Shown here piece after piece: positions 1-10,035 of a stretch of DNA of 64,000 bases. The position numbers and the translations under genes are program-made. The notes beneath the pieces were generated by a model. It searched no databases. It worked only from the letters and a program-made list of their open reading frames with translations, and was not told where the DNA came from. The first letter of the stretch is position 1. The number at the start of each line of letters is the position of its first letter. Source of the DNA: an uncultured Chlorobiaceae bacterium (GTDB lineage Bacteria > Bacteroidota > Chlorobiia > Chlorobiales > Chlorobiaceae); the NCBI GenBank assembly GCA_903994365.1, contig CAJEXL010000002.1:1-64000 (forward strand). The letters run 5' to 3'.

Positions 1-1
1 T

Positions 2-319
2 CGCGAAATATGGTTTCTCTGCCGTCAGTACAATGCCGCTGAGGCTCTTGCCATGGGGCTGGTGAACACCGTTGTACCGCTTGAGCGCCTCGAAGAGGAG
101 ACCATACAGTGGTGCCGCGAAATCCTGGCCAACTCTCCACTTGCCATCCGCTGCCTGAAATCGGCCCTCAATGCCGATTGCGATGGACAATCCGGCTTGC
201 AGGAGCTTGCAGGAAATGCCACAATGCTCTATTATATGAGTGAAGAGGGGCAGGAGGGTAGAAATGCCTTTGTCGAAAAACGGAAACCAGATTTCAACAA
301 ATTTCCAAAGAGACCTTGA
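2..319 (+). CDS. menB: MenB, 1,4-dihydroxy-2-naphthoyl-CoA synthase (C-terminal part)
   Basis: The gene enters from the left edge, so only the last ~105 codons are here. MenB is a crotonase-fold enzyme that closes the second ring of the naphthoquinone nucleus by Dieckmann-type cyclisation of O-succinylbenzoyl-CoA. The visible stretch carries the conserved C-terminal segments: [19 protein letters not shown], then [15 protein letters not shown], then a tail with [18 protein letters not shown]. The TGA stop overlaps the TTG start of menC, so the two are translationally coupled. Context (menC, menE next) confirms menaquinone biosynthesis. Confidence is lowered only because the N-terminus is missing. 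Confidence 0.93.
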   Translation, partial: REIWFLCRQYNAAEALAMGLVNTVVPLERLEEETIQWCREILANSPLAIRCLKSALNADCDGQSGLQELAGNATMLYYMSEEGQEGRNAFVEKRKPDFNKFPKRP

Positions 320-1389
320 ACGCTTCGAATGTTGTTCTCTATCGATATGCTATCCCATTCACTGAGCCAATCACCGTCAAGGGACAACAGCTTACGAAAA
401 GGGAGGGCATTGTCCTTGCACTGAAAAGTGCGGATGGGATGCATATTGCCTACGGCGAAATAGCACCACTCCCGGGACTTCACCGGGAGACACTGCAATC
501 AGCCGAAGCACAGCTTGTCGAGCTGTTTTCAGAACGGGAGACTCTTGCAGCAGGAATGTTGCCCAAAAAGCTCTACCCTTCAGTCCGAACCGGAGTTGAA
601 ATGGCAATGATCAACCTCAATGCGGCTATCTCAGGTACACATCCATCGTTTTCGGTGAAAACAGAGGTTCCTCGGCAGATTCCACTCAATGCACTGCTCT
701 TCGGTGACACACCGCTGGTCATGCAGCGAGCAGAAAAGTATTTCGAGCTTGGATACCGCACTTTCAAGCTCAAAATCAGCGCCAATACAACGACAAACTC
801 AATCAACAGCATCAGGGAGCTGCACCGCGCCTTTGGCTGCTCAGTCAAACTCCGACTTGATGCAAATCAGTCGCTTTCGCTTGATGAAGCTGTCTCATTA
901 GCAAAACAGATTCCGCCTGAAAGCATTGCCTATATTGAGGAGCCTTTGCAACAAGCAGAACTCATTGGCGACTTCTTTGCAAAAACAGGAATTCATTCGG
1001 CGCTCGACGAAACACTCTGGCAAAAGCCTGAGCTGCTCGCCATGATTCCGGAAGCATCCCTTGCAGCCCTGATACTGAAACCTAACCGGTTAGGCGGTAT
1101 ATCCACAGCGCTGCACTTCGCTCGATATGCAAGAGAAAAAAATCTGCTCGCGGTATTCAGCTCTGCTTTTGAAAGTGGCATCAGCCTGAGCTTTTACGCA
1201 TGGCTGGCAGCATCAACCGCATCTCAACCGGCCGCATGTGGGCTCGACACCTACCGTTACCTGCAGCATGACCTGCTTGAAACGCCATTCGAAGCCGAGA
1301 ACGCCCATCTTGATCCCTATAAGCTCTATGAAAATGGGGTCAAGGTCAAGCTGAGAAGCCTTCGGAGAACATCGTTATGGACGATGTAA
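316..1389 (+). CDS. menC: MenC, o-succinylbenzoate synthase
   Basis: Enolase-superfamily dehydratase converting SHCHC to o-succinylbenzoate in menaquinone synthesis; 357 aa, normal for the family. The barrel motifs are visible: TFKLKIS (catalytic Lys region, near residue 155), LRLDANQSL (metal-binding Asp, near 178), YIEEPLQ (metal Glu, near 207), SALDETL (metal Asp, near 230) and [10 protein letters not shown] (second catalytic Lys, near 257). The start is a TTG that overlaps the menB stop; no ATG lies before the conserved N-terminal strand, so TTG is preferred. The short C-terminal tail after about residue 345 is arginine-rich and probably not conserved. Confidence 0.9.
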   Translation: MNASNVVLYRYAIPFTEPITVKGQQLTKREGIVLALKSADGMHIAYGEIAPLPGLHRETLQSAEAQLVELFSERETLAAGMLPKKLYPSVRTGVEMAMINLNAAISGTHPSFSVKTEVPRQIPLNALLFGDTPLVMQRAEKYFELGYRTFKLKISANTTTNSINSIRELHRAFGCSVKLRLDANQSLSLDEAVSLAKQIPPESIAYIEEPLQQAELIGDFFAKTGIHSALDETLWQKPELLAMIPEASLAALILKPNRLGGISTALHFARYAREKNLLAVFSSAFESGISLSFYAWLAASTASQPAACGLDTYRYLQHDLLETPFEAENAHLDPYKLYENGVKVKLRSLRRTSLWTM

Positions 1390-1398
1390 AGTTGGCAC

Positions 1399-1538
1399 CT
1401 CGATACGCGCTTCGCGCTACTCGGCGACCGAGCACAGCGGATAGAGCAATCGGGTAGAATCTCAAACTACCGGTTGATCGGGAAAGTTATAGACACCCAC
1501 ACTGCCGGTCGCTGAGTAGGCCGAAGGCCGTATCGAAG
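1399..1538. repeat. REPIN-like element: two inverted palindromic arms
   Basis: The menC-menE gap holds two related arms in opposite orientation. The left arm (1399-1430) reads TCGATACG-hairpin-CTACTCGGCGACCG. The right arm (1505-1538), reverse complemented, reads TCGATACG-hairpin-CTACTCAGCGACCG. Each arm has its own small hairpin (GCGC-TTC-GCGC on the left, GGCC-GAA-GGCC on the right) whose stem bases differ but remain paired. About 74 bases separate the arms. This is the architecture of REP doublets (REPINs), which are mobilised in trans by RAYT-type transposases; none is encoded in this window. Confidence 0.7.
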
Positions 1539-1629
1539 CGACTTTGCAAAAGCAGAGAGTTTGGTTGTACATTGAGCCAATCATGCTCATCAAGAAAATC
1601 AAGCGAATCAGGGTTCAGACAACAACGTT

Positions 1630-3084
1630 ATGGACATTATAGCCCGGGCTGCCCAACTTTTCGGCAACGCACCAGCGCTGCGAATGGCCGACAGAACTCT
1701 CTCATTCAATGCATGCAATACCGTGGCAGAAGGAATTGCAACCCGCCTCAGAAGCAAAGGCATTCGCTGCGGCGAGATTGTCGCGATAGTATCGCCCAAC
1801 ACGCCAGAGCTGGTGACGCTGCTCCTCAGCTTGCTGAAAGCTGGAATTATTGCAGCACCATTAAACTATCGTTTTCCTGAACACTTGCTCAGCAAGACGA
1901 TTAAAAAACTTCGGGCCAGCCTGATCGTAACCTCCAGCACAACATCGCTACAGGGCAGCATCAACATTGCTGAATTACTTGAGAGCGACTTGCTTGGCCC
2001 AACACCCCATGCAACCACATCGACAGTGCCGAACAACAATAGGCCTGACATGGCTGAGAGCATGGAAGAGATGAATCGGCTTGTCACCATTATCCACACC
2101 TCCGCAAGCTCAGGAGAGGCAAAAGCTGCTGTGCACAATTTCGGCAACCACTGGTACAGCGCTCTCGGCTCCAACGAAAATATTACCTTCGGTGCTGGCG
2201 ATTGCTGGCTTCTCTCGCTGCCGCTCTACCACATCGGTGGTTACTCACTCCTCTTCCGCTCACTCATCTCCGGCGGAGCACTTGCACTTGGCAAACCGGA
2301 TGAATCACTTGGTCAGTCACTGCGCGACTTTCCGCTGACCCATCTCTCCGTTGTCCCGACACAGCTTTACCGTCTGCTTACCGACAAAGAGAGCACAGCC
2401 CTGCTGCGAACAATGAAAGCCGTTCTGCTTGGTGGCAGTTCAGCGCCAAAATCGCTGATTGATGAGGCTGTTCGCCAGCATGTACCGCTCTTCCTCACCT
2501 ACGGCTCGACCGAGATGAGCTCACAGATTGCAACCTCCCCCGCAGCGATACAAGGCATTCAGGAGAGCAGCGGCAAGCTGCTTCACTGGCGCGAAATCAA
2601 GGCTTCAACGGATGGAGAGCTGCTGGTAAAGGGAGCCTGCCTGTTTCAGGGCTACCTCCGGGAGGGACAAATCCAGTTTCAAACCGATAACGACGGCTGG
2701 TTCCATACCTCTGATATCGGAACTGTTAGCGATGATGGTACAGTCACTGTGGCAGGCAGGAAAGATAACATGTTCATTTCAGGGGGAGAAAATATCCATC
2801 CCGAAGAGATTGAAAAGGCGCTGATGATGATTGACGGGATTGTTGAGGCGCTTGTCGTCCCGGTAGACGATGATGAATATGGCCAACGTCCAGTAGCATT
2901 TATCAAAACCATTGAGGAGAATAAACCTGATGAGATCACGCTTACCACAGCCATGCACTCCATTGCAGGAAAACTGAAAAGCCCGACACATTACTATCGG
3001 GTAGAGGAGTGGGCAACCCTGCCGGGATCACAAAAAATCAACCGGAAATTTTACAGAAAACAGGTCAATCCTGATTTGCCATAG
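1630..3084 (+). CDS. menE: MenE, o-succinylbenzoate--CoA ligase
   Basis: ANL-superfamily adenylating enzyme that activates o-succinylbenzoate and loads it on CoA, supplying the substrate of MenB; 484 aa. Motifs seen: phosphate-binding A3 loop IIHTSASSGEAKAAVH (residues ~154-169, a variant of the usual TSGTTGKPK), A5 TYGSTEMS (near 290), A7 GWFHTSDIG (near 356), A8 GRKDNMFISGGENIHPEEIE (near 376), and the A10 lysine context SQKINRKFYRK at the C-terminus. It is separated from menC by the repeat element. The A3 loop is unusually divergent but keeps the Ser/Gly/Lys pattern. Confidence 0.9.
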   Translation: MDIIARAAQLFGNAPALRMADRTLSFNACNTVAEGIATRLRSKGIRCGEIVAIVSPNTPELVTLLLSLLKAGIIAAPLNYRFPEHLLSKTIKKLRASLIVTSSTTSLQGSINIAELLESDLLGPTPHATTSTVPNNNRPDMAESMEEMNRLVTIIHTSASSGEAKAAVHNFGNHWYSALGSNENITFGAGDCWLLSLPLYHIGGYSLLFRSLISGGALALGKPDESLGQSLRDFPLTHLSVVPTQLYRLLTDKESTALLRTMKAVLLGGSSAPKSLIDEAVRQHVPLFLTYGSTEMSSQIATSPAAIQGIQESSGKLLHWREIKASTDGELLVKGACLFQGYLREGQIQFQTDNDGWFHTSDIGTVSDDGTVTVAGRKDNMFISGGENIHPEEIEKALMMIDGIVEALVVPVDDDEYGQRPVAFIKTIEENKPDEITLTTAMHSIAGKLKSPTHYYRVEEWATLPGSQKINRKFYRKQVNPDLP

Positions 3085-3085
3085 C

Positions 3086-3631
3086 TCAACCTTTTGCCGC
3101 CTGGCGCTTGAGCCTGCGCACGGCATAGGAACCACCGAGTCCAGCGATTGGAGCATAAAAAATCCCGGAAAAGGCCATATTCATCAGAAGCTCGGTAAAC
3201 GTTAACGTCACCGGAGCAAGAGCCAGTTTTTCGGCAGCCACCAGCGCCTGCACCTGATCCTGAAGCTCAGGCTGCTTTTTTGCCATCTCCAGCGCCCATT
3301 CGACAATCAGCGAAAGACTCTCGGTGCCCGGCCTGTAGTGCAAAAAGGTCATAAGGAAAAAGGTGACCACTTCAGAAACAACACCTCCAGCAAAACCTGC
3401 CATACAACCAAGCACAAAAGCCTCCCTGACGGTCAACGTCACCTGAAAGCGCATAATGGTCTGATGCAGCGCCACCACCCCGGCAAGAAAAACGCCTGCA
3501 AACAGAAAGACATTCAGCAGTGTCAAATAAGGAACCGTTGTCGTCAGAAGAATAAGTGCCGCCCCAAGCAGAACAGCATAGAGTTTACCCTCAACGAGCA
3601 AAAGAGATTTAACCGGTTTTTCAGCAAGCAT
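3086..3631 (-). CDS. Conserved membrane protein, DUF4199-like
   Basis: 181-aa integral membrane protein of unknown function. Four hydrophobic segments are visible: about residues 16-35, 38-58, 85-110 and 140-165. Between TM3 and TM4 lies a polar stretch (LQDQVQALVAAEKLA). The overall pattern, with a central amphipathic helix and a Gly-rich last TM followed by RRLKRQ, resembles DUF4199-type proteins of Bacteroidetes/Chlorobi; this is a resemblance, not a firm assignment. It is the last gene of the parA-parB-dapB minus-strand run, starting 5 bases after dapB ends, and converges on menE with one base between the stop codons. Confidence 0.7.
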   Translation of the reverse strand: MLAEKPVKSLLLVEGKLYAVLLGAALILLTTTVPYLTLLNVFLFAGVFLAGVVALHQTIMRFQVTLTVREAFVLGCMAGFAGGVVSEVVTFFLMTFLHYRPGTESLSLIVEWALEMAKKQPELQDQVQALVAAEKLALAPVTLTFTELLMNMAFSGIFYAPIAGLGGSYAVRRLKRQAAKG

Positions 3632-3636
3632 ATACT

Positions 3637-4383
3637 TCAGGCAAACTTCTCATTCAAAAAATCCTCCATCGTATAAAAGCCCGAAGCCGTTTTATGGCGC
3701 AAGGCAAGCCATGCAGCAGCTTCAACCGCACCAGAGGCAAAACCTGAACGGCTTTTGGCGCTATGGGAGATCATAATTTCATCCGCATCAGAATCAATAA
3801 AGGCGGAATGCTTGCCAAAAACACTGCCAAGCCGCAGCGAGGCAACCTGCAGTTCATCCTTTTCCAGCTTTCTATCATCCGACAGCTCCCTGACAATGGT
3901 TTTCTTGCGGCTGTTGGCTGAGAGAACCATAGCAGCCGCGCGCAACGCTGTGCCACTTGGAAAATCGGCCTTGCCGGTATGATGCTGTTCTTCGAGAGCA
4001 ATATCAAATTGATCAAATGGAGAGATAAGCCTGGCAACTTCACGCACTGTTCGCAAAAAGATGTTGACTCCGAGCGAAAAATTGGCAGAGTAAATCAGAG
4101 AAGCGCCAGCGGCAGTGACCTGCTGTTTCACCTCTTCCTGAACATCATCCCAACCAGTAGTACCTACAACAACAGGCACACCGGAGGCAAGCATAGCTGG
4201 AAGATTGGCCAGAAACGCCCCCCTAACAGTAAAATCAATAACAGCATCACTGCCCTGAAAAACTTCAGGAGTAATTGCTGCATCAATATCAAGCACCCCA
4301 GCCACTTGATGACAGCCCGACTGCTGAATGAGCTGGGCAACCTGCTGCCCCATTCTTCCGTTCCCTACAAGGGTAAACTTCAT
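3637..4383 (-). CDS. dapB: DapB, 4-hydroxy-tetrahydrodipicolinate reductase
   Basis: NAD(P)H-dependent reductase of the lysine/diaminopimelate pathway; 248 aa, normal length. N-terminal Rossmann motif [11 protein letters not shown] (residues 6-16), GTTGWDD (near 93), catalytic and substrate-binding motif [16 protein letters not shown] (near 131-146) with the His-His pair and Lys, then [15 protein letters not shown] near the C-terminus. In the usual family motif the last segment is HxAxxRxxFAxGA, matching this. It sits downstream of parB with a 39-bp gap and is probably co-transcribed. Confidence 0.94.
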   Translation of the reverse strand: MKFTLVGNGRMGQQVAQLIQQSGCHQVAGVLDIDAAITPEVFQGSDAVIDFTVRGAFLANLPAMLASGVPVVVGTTGWDDVQEEVKQQVTAAGASLIYSANFSLGVNIFLRTVREVARLISPFDQFDIALEEQHHTGKADFPSGTALRAAAMVLSANSRKKTIVRELSDDRKLEKDELQVASLRLGSVFGKHSAFIDSDADEIMISHSAKSRSGFASGAVEAAAWLALRHKTASGFYTMEDFLNEKFA

Positions 4384-4422
4384 AACAGACTCTTTGTTAC
4401 AATTCCGGTAATATTGTACAGT

Positions 4423-5322
4423 TCAATCGCGGCGTATGATGTCAAGAAGCCGTTCGAGATCATCGTGTGAAAAATATTGGATCTGGATCTCTCCCTTGCC
4501 CTCTCTCTTTTCAACAATACGCACCTTCGTCGCCAGGTTGTTTCTCAACAGAGATTCAAGTTCGACAAGGTGAAATGAACGCTCGGACGAAGTGGCTGGC
4601 TGTGGTTTCGATGCCTGTTCCTTGAACATACGGCTCACCAGCGCCTCGGTCTGACGTACGGAGAGCTGATTGGCGAGAATCTGCTTCCATACCTTCACCT
4701 GCTGCTGTTCACCGGGAAGATTAATAAGTGCCCTTGCATGTCCCGACGAAATTTCGCGATTCCTGATGCTGTCCTGAATTTGCAGAGGCAATTTGAGCAG
4801 ACGGAGAAAATTGCTGACCGTTGAGCGGTTTTTGCCCACCTTCCGGGCAATCTCCTCCTGCGATAGATTACACTTCGTCGTCAGACTTTTAAGAGCAAGA
4901 GCTATCTCAATAGCATTCAGATCTTCTCGCTGAATATTTTCTACAAGAGCGAACTCCAGCTTACTCGAATCATCAGCCGCATCAATAATATAGGCTGGAA
5001 TAAACTTGAAACCTGCCTGCGTGACCGCCCGAAGCCGTCTCTCCCCACTGATGAGCTGATAGCTGTCGCCTTCACGGCACACCGTCACCGGCTGGATAAC
5101 GCCGTTTTCAATAATTGAATTCTTCAGCTCTTCAAGAGCTGCTTCATCAAACTCTTTACGAGGCTGAAAAGGATTCGCCCGTATTTTATCTATCGGCAAC
5201 GTGCCTACACCTCCATCACGAAGAAGCTCCTGCTCCTCAGTTGGTGCAATAGCAACAAATCCCTCATCCGAAAGAAGCGCTTTCAGACCTCGTCCCAACG
5301 CGTTTTTAGGCATTTCACCCAT
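4423..5322 (-). CDS. parB: ParB/Spo0J-family chromosome partitioning protein
   Basis: 299 aa. ParB binds parS sites as a CTP-dependent clamp and works with ParA in origin segregation. Visible parts: N-terminal NALGRGLKALL, the ParB/Srx CTP-binding core with RANPFQPRK and SGERRLRA, then an HTH region LSQEEIARKVGKNRSTVSNF (around residue 155), ISSGHARALI, and a C-terminal dimerisation tail. parA lies immediately upstream with a 15-bp gap. No canonical 16-bp parS palindrome was found in the window, so the binding sites probably lie elsewhere on the chromosome. Confidence 0.94.
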   Translation of the reverse strand: MGEMPKNALGRGLKALLSDEGFVAIAPTEEQELLRDGGVGTLPIDKIRANPFQPRKEFDEAALEELKNSIIENGVIQPVTVCREGDSYQLISGERRLRAVTQAGFKFIPAYIIDAADDSSKLEFALVENIQREDLNAIEIALALKSLTTKCNLSQEEIARKVGKNRSTVSNFLRLLKLPLQIQDSIRNREISSGHARALINLPGEQQQVKVWKQILANQLSVRQTEALVSRMFKEQASKPQPATSSERSFHLVELESLLRNNLATKVRIVEKREGKGEIQIQYFSHDDLERLLDIIRRD

Positions 5323-5337
5323 CAGCTTACCGGTCAG

Positions 5338-6135
5338 CTACGGCTGACGAACTTTAAATTTTTTAATATTGCCATCCCGCTCAAAAATCTCCTGTACCAA
5401 ATCGAGATAATCCTTTGACCCGATACACTGAGCATCATAAAGCAACGCTGGCTTGCCATGGCTTGGTGCCTCTGAGAGCTTTACATTTCTGCGGATGTGA
5501 GTTTTATACACCTTGTCCTTAAAAAACTTCTTGACCTCTTCGGCAACCTGCGATGCCAAACGAAGCCGCGCATCAAACATGGTCACCAGAACCCCCTCAA
5601 TCTCCAGTTTGGGATTGAGATGCTTGCGGACGATGCTGATGGTATTAAGCAGTTTTCCCAAACCCTCCAGCGCATAATATTCGGCCTGAACCGGAATAAG
5701 CACGGAGTCTGCAGCGGTGAGCGAATTAAGGGTAATCAGGCCGAGCGATGGCGGACAGTCGATAATAATATAATCGTACCGGTCACGAATACTCTTCAGC
5801 GCCTTCTGCATCACATACTCGCGCTCTTTCATGTTTACCAGCTCAACCTCCATCCCGACCAGATTGACATTGGAAGGAAGAACATCCAGATACTCCATGC
5901 TGGAAGATTTGATGGCATCCTGTATGTCGCCACCCTTTACCATCACCTGGTAAAATGTATTATCAATTTCATCACCAATTTCGAGACCGAAACCCGAGGT
6001 GGCATTCGCCTGGGGATCAATATCAATCAGTAATGTCCTGAACTCAGAAATAGCAATCGAAGCGGCTATATTGACGGAAGTGGTTGTTTTTCCAACCCCC
6101 CCCTTCTGGTTTGCAATCGCAATAACTCTGCCCAT
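5338..6135 (-). CDS. parA: ParA/Soj-family partitioning ATPase
   Basis: 265-aa deviant Walker ATPase of the MinD/ParA family. Walker [16 protein letters not shown] at residues ~10-24 with the signature Lys, Walker A' [13 protein letters not shown] (near 37), Walker [12 protein letters not shown] (near 122). It forms a nonspecific DNA-bound gradient that moves ParB-parS complexes. First gene of the minus-strand parA-parB-dapB run; the length and the presence of dapB downstream indicate the chromosomal rather than plasmid type. Confidence 0.95.
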   Translation of the reverse strand: MGRVIAIANQKGGVGKTTTSVNIAASIAISEFRTLLIDIDPQANATSGFGLEIGDEIDNTFYQVMVKGGDIQDAIKSSSMEYLDVLPSNVNLVGMEVELVNMKEREYVMQKALKSIRDRYDYIIIDCPPSLGLITLNSLTAADSVLIPVQAEYYALEGLGKLLNTISIVRKHLNPKLEIEGVLVTMFDARLRLASQVAEEVKKFFKDKVYKTHIRRNVKLSEAPSHGKPALLYDAQCIGSKDYLDLVQEIFERDGNIKKFKVRQP

Positions 6136-6514
6136 GTACTAACCAGGAAAATTTACAGCAGTTGAAGTTTCATCATTACGTTATACCTCTCCATACATTA
6201 TACATACTTACAGCAACGATTACAAATTTTAATCTTGTTTTATGAACAGAATGAAACAGCAATTCTATGAAATAAAAATACTTGGACTTGCTGAAACATT
6301 GTTGGGAAAAATCTTTGTCCGCATGTTGACTGGTAATATTTAACTGAAAGGCAGAATTGTTGAAACAGAGAATTTTCAGGAAGCTTTGGACTCCCCTGGA
6401 GAAAATTCATCCCTGATAATCCATATCTCTCCAAAGTCAGGTTGCGTGAATGAAAAAAAATCTTTTATTAAGCTGAACCAATCGGCTGATAAAACCACTT
6501 AAAGGCCTCCCGTC
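6136..6514. other. Intergenic region between divergent parA and mgtE
   Basis: 379 bases with no convincing gene. It must hold the divergent promoters of parA (minus) and mgtE (plus). The sequence is AT-rich near both ends. A 64-codon open frame on the minus strand (6240-6434) has no ribosome binding site or recognisable motif. No riboswitch-like pattern (for instance an M-box before mgtE) could be recognised by eye. Confidence 0.5.
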
Positions 6515-7897
6515 ATGATCGGAAACCCACTCTTGCCAGAAATCAGGGAGCTGATTGAGCAGCGCAACTTCAGCGCTCTCCAGAGAATTTTCAACGACTG
6601 GCTGCCAGTTGATCTAGCAGAACTTATCTCCAATCTTCCCGAAAGTGAACAGGGCATACTCTTTCGGCTGCTTCAAAAAGATATTGCAACCGAAACCTTT
6701 GAATATCTTGATTTTGACTCGCAGCAGAACCTGCTGACTGCGCTCACCAAAAAGGATGTCACCCACATTCTCAACAGCATGTCGGCAGATGACCGTACCG
6801 CCCTGCTTGAAGAGCTGCCTGGCCCTGTTGTACAGGAGCTGCTGAAACTGCTCTCTTTCAAAGAGTTCAAGATTGCAAAAACCCTGCTGGCTTATGCTGA
6901 GGGTAGTGTTGGACGACTCATGTCGCCCGACTACCTCAGCGTGAAAAAAGATTGGGATATCGACCAGGTGCTCCACTACATCCGCACCTACGGCCATGAG
7001 AGCGAAACTCTGAACGTCATCTATGTCGTCGATGATATCGGCAAGCTCAAGGGTGAATTAATGGCAAGGGAACTCCTGCTCTCCGCCCCTGAAAAAAAGG
7101 TGAGTGAGATTATCGATGAAGACAAGATGATCACCCTCACCGCCGCACAAGACCAGAAAGATGCACTTGACGCATTCAAGCGCTACGATACTGTTGCGCT
7201 GCCGGTGGTGGACTCCAATGGCTATCTGATTGGTGTGGTGACTGTTGACGATATGCTCGATGTCGCAGAAGAGGAAGAGACTGAGGATATCCAGAAATTT
7301 GGCGGTATCGAAGCGCTTGAGGATCCCTACATTGATCTGCCGATACCAGAGCTAATCAGAAAACGTGCCGTATGGCTGGTGATTCTCTTTGTCGGAGAGA
7401 TGCTGACCGCTTCGGCAATGGCATTTTTTGAGGATGAACTGGCAAAAGCAATTGTACTGGCAACCTTTATTCCACTCATTATTTCAAGCGGAGGTAACTC
7501 TGGATCGCAGGCGGCATCACTGATTATCCGCTCACTGTCGTTGGGCGAGATAACAATCAGCGACTGGTGGAAAGTGATGCGCCGTGAACTTGCGTCAGGT
7601 TTCGCACTGGGCTGTATTCTTGGCATTATTGGCGCATTCAGAGTCATTCTGTGGAGCATGGCCTTTGGCAAATACAGTACAGAAACGCTCTACATCGGCG
7701 CAACCATAGGTATTTCTCTCGTGGGGATTGTGCTGTTCGGCACGCTGACCGGCTCAATGCTCCCGTTGCTGCTGAAGCGTCTTGGCCTCGACCCGGCGGT
7801 CTCATCAGCCCCTTTTGTAGCTACGCTTGTTGATGTCACCGGTATTGTGATTTACTTCAGCGTGGCATCGCTTATTTTGGGGGGTATTCTTCTCTGA
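6515..7897 (+). CDS. mgtE: MgtE-family magnesium transporter
   Basis: 460-aa Mg2+ channel. Domains in order: N-terminal helical superhelix (1-~135) with repeated [19 protein letters not shown] units, two CBS domains (~140-265) that sense cytosolic Mg2+, the plug helix ([15 protein letters not shown]), and five membrane segments (~290-460). The pore-lining signature [11 protein letters not shown] and the TM5 motif [11 protein letters not shown] with the conserved Asp are present. The start ATG at 6515 is followed directly by the family-like N-terminus. It acts in the cytoplasmic membrane. Confidence 0.95.
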   Translation: MIGNPLLPEIRELIEQRNFSALQRIFNDWLPVDLAELISNLPESEQGILFRLLQKDIATETFEYLDFDSQQNLLTALTKKDVTHILNSMSADDRTALLEELPGPVVQELLKLLSFKEFKIAKTLLAYAEGSVGRLMSPDYLSVKKDWDIDQVLHYIRTYGHESETLNVIYVVDDIGKLKGELMARELLLSAPEKKVSEIIDEDKMITLTAAQDQKDALDAFKRYDTVALPVVDSNGYLIGVVTVDDMLDVAEEEETEDIQKFGGIEALEDPYIDLPIPELIRKRAVWLVILFVGEMLTASAMAFFEDELAKAIVLATFIPLIISSGGNSGSQAASLIIRSLSLGEITISDWWKVMRRELASGFALGCILGIIGAFRVILWSMAFGKYSTETLYIGATIGISLVGIVLFGTLTGSMLPLLLKRLGLDPAVSSAPFVATLVDVTGIVIYFSVASLILGGILL

Positions 7898-7915
7898 CCA
7901 AACAGTATAACAATC

Positions 7916-9589
7916 ATGGAACAGGAACGGGAATCACTGGAATTTGACATCGTGTTTGTCGGAGCAGGGCCTGCAAACCTTGCATCGGCCATTCACCTGC
8001 AGCGCCTGATCAAAAGCCACAACGCCCGATCAGCTAACCCGCTCGACCCGACCATAGCAATCATTGATAAAGGGCGGTACGCTGGCGCTCACCTGCTCTC
8101 AGGAGCGCTGCTTGACCCAAGAGCACTTGAAGAATTTTTTCCTGACTACCGGGAGCAGGGCTGTCCGATTGAAGCCACCATCAGCAATGAAACGATATGG
8201 TTTCTGCAAAGTAAAAGGAAATTCACGCTACCTTTTATCCCTGAAACGTTCAGCAATAAAAACTCACTGCTTGTCTCCATCAGCCGTCTCGGTGCCTGGA
8301 TGGCTGAAAAGGCCGAAGAGGAGGGTATACAGCTCTTCGACAACACGGCCGCATCAGCGCCCTTTATCGAAAACGGCAGGCTTGCTGGCATCATAACCGA
8401 CGACAAGGGGCTCGACAAAAACGGCAAAAAAAAGAGCGGCTATGAACCGGGACTGCTTCTGAAAAGCAAGGTAACGGTAATCGGCGAAGGGTCAGACGGC
8501 TCGCTCGCCAGACAGCTTGGCAAATATTTTCCAGCCGGAAGTCCTCAGCAGCGATACGAAACCGGGGTAAAAGAGACATGGCGGATACCCGAAGGACGGG
8601 TCATTGCCGGAGAGGTACACCACACCTTCGGCTTCCCTTTTGAGGCGAATGTGTACGGCGGCGGCTGGCTCTACACCCTCTCCCCGACTCTTGTCTCCAT
8701 CGGATGTATCTCCTCATTGAGCCCTGATTCACCAGTATGCGACCCCCATCTCAACCTCCAGCGCTTCAAACTTCACCCGCTGATGGCCAACATCCTCAAA
8801 TCCGGACAAATGGTGGAAGCGGGGGCAAAAACCATAAACTCCGGTGGCCTCGACACCTTGCCACCGCTCTACGGGCCGGGCTATCTCCTCACCGGTGAAT
8901 CGGCAGGGATGGTGAACATGCAGCGGCACAAAGGGATACACCTCGCCATGAAATCGGGCATCATTGCCGCTGAAACCCTCTTTGAAGCGCTGCAGCAAAA
9001 CGATTTTTCAACTGAACGGCTGAAAAGCTGCGACGAAAAATTCAGAAATTCATGGGCTTACGATGAACTTTATGCCGCCCGAAACTACCGCAAAGCGTTT
9101 GACAACGGGCTCTATCCCGGATTGATTCAGGCGGGTCTCCAGCTCAGCTTTCCCGGCCTCTCCATGAAAAAAACTCAAATAAGTTTGCCGAGCTTTTCAC
9201 CTCTCCCGAACCTTGGACTGAAAAAAAACAAAAGTGCTGCTGCCGCAATACCAGAGTTCAGGTCAGATGGCATCAGAACGTTCAGCAAAGAGCGAACTCT
9301 CTTCAATTCAGGCGTCATGCACGAAGAGAACCAGCCCTGTCATCTGCACATCAAGGCTGAAGATATTAAAGAGATCTGCCTGAAAAAATGCACCATCGAG
9401 TTTGGAAACCCCTGCCAGCACTTCTGCCCCGCAGCGGTGTACGAAATCATCACCGAGCCAGTTCCAGCGCTCAGACTGAATCCATCGAACTGCCTCCACT
9501 GCAAAACCTGTGAAGTTGCTGACCCTTATGGTGTGATTACCTGGACGGTGCCAGAGGGTGGGGGAGGGCCGGGGTACAAGGTGAGCTGA
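7916..9589 (+). CDS. Electron-transfer flavoprotein:quinone oxidoreductase (ETF-QO/FixC type)
   Basis: 557 aa, the full ETF-QO length. N-terminal FAD-binding motif VFVGAGPANLASAIHL (residues ~14-29), then GAHLLSGALLDPRAL typical of ETF-QO, a membrane/quinone-binding middle region, and a C-terminal [4Fe-4S] domain with CTIEFGNPCQHFCPAAVYE and NCLHCKTCEVADPYGVITW, ending in VPEGGGGPGY, the family signature. It would pass electrons from ETF or a related donor to menaquinone. No etfAB is in this window, so the donor is unknown. It starts 19 bp after mgtE ends. Confidence 0.9.
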   Translation: MEQERESLEFDIVFVGAGPANLASAIHLQRLIKSHNARSANPLDPTIAIIDKGRYAGAHLLSGALLDPRALEEFFPDYREQGCPIEATISNETIWFLQSKRKFTLPFIPETFSNKNSLLVSISRLGAWMAEKAEEEGIQLFDNTAASAPFIENGRLAGIITDDKGLDKNGKKKSGYEPGLLLKSKVTVIGEGSDGSLARQLGKYFPAGSPQQRYETGVKETWRIPEGRVIAGEVHHTFGFPFEANVYGGGWLYTLSPTLVSIGCISSLSPDSPVCDPHLNLQRFKLHPLMANILKSGQMVEAGAKTINSGGLDTLPPLYGPGYLLTGESAGMVNMQRHKGIHLAMKSGIIAAETLFEALQQNDFSTERLKSCDEKFRNSWAYDELYAARNYRKAFDNGLYPGLIQAGLQLSFPGLSMKKTQISLPSFSPLPNLGLKKNKSAAAAIPEFRSDGIRTFSKERTLFNSGVMHEENQPCHLHIKAEDIKEICLKKCTIEFGNPCQHFCPAAVYEIITEPVPALRLNPSNCLHCKTCEVADPYGVITWTVPEGGGGPGYKVS

Positions 9590-9675
9590 GGGCAAACTTG
9601 ACTCAAAAGAGCAAAAAAACTTTTATCTTGATCCGAAAGGCTTTTTGATCAATCATTATAATGAGATCTCACACC

Positions 9676-9703
9676 CGTAAGGGCACGCCATGGCGTGCCC
9701 CAA
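9676..9703. repeat. Palindromic GGGCACG repeat, copy 1
   Basis: Positions 9681-9700 form a perfect 20-bp palindrome, GGGCACGCCATGGCGTGCCC, preceded by CCGTAA. A second copy with the same flank and compensating changes in the two central stem positions lies at 47504-47523. The pairing is kept while the bases differ, which indicates a dispersed palindromic repeat family and not chance. It lies 33 bases upstream of the nucleotidyltransferase start. Confidence 0.65.
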
Positions 9704-9732
9704 CAAGACACCACGACACCCCCAATACAACC

Positions 9733-10035
9733 ATGCGCCTGACAACAGAGCAAATCAACACCATCGTCACCACCTGCCGCGCCTTTGCCGGAGATGGTGC
9801 GCTCGTCTGGCTCTATGGCTCACGGCTCGACGACACGCGTCATGGTGGCGATATTGACCTACTGATTGAGCCACAAGAGAGCATCAATTTGCTGCTCCGA
9901 GCACACATCAAAACCCGGCTGGAACAAACGCTGGGCCTCCCTGTTGATGTGATGGTCAAAAACCCCGGTGCCACCGACAATCCCTTTCACTCAATTGCTC
10001 TCGCTCAAGCAAAACCACTGGAAATCGCGCCATGA
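9733..10035 (+). CDS. MNT-type minimal nucleotidyltransferase (MntA-like antitoxin)
   Basis: About 100 aa. Pol-beta superfamily minimal nucleotidyltransferase with WLYGSRLDDTRHGGDIDLLI, the GSX10DXD active-site pattern of MntA antitoxins that AMPylate HEPN toxins. A longer frame opens at 9661 but reads through the palindromic repeat; the ATG at 9733 (MRLTTEQIN) fits the family start. Its stop overlaps the start of the next gene by four bases, the usual operon arrangement for MNT/HEPN pairs. That partner is truncated, so the module is probably no longer functional as a toxin-antitoxin pair. Confidence 0.8.
   Translation: MRLTTEQINTIVTTCRAFAGDGALVWLYGSRLDDTRHGGDIDLLIEPQESINLLLRAHIKTRLEQTLGLPVDVMVKNPGATDNPFHSIALAQAKPLEIAP

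Noticed and set aside
6240-6434. 64-codon frame between parA and mgtE
   Set aside because: No start signal or conserved feature; ordinary AT-rich spacer.
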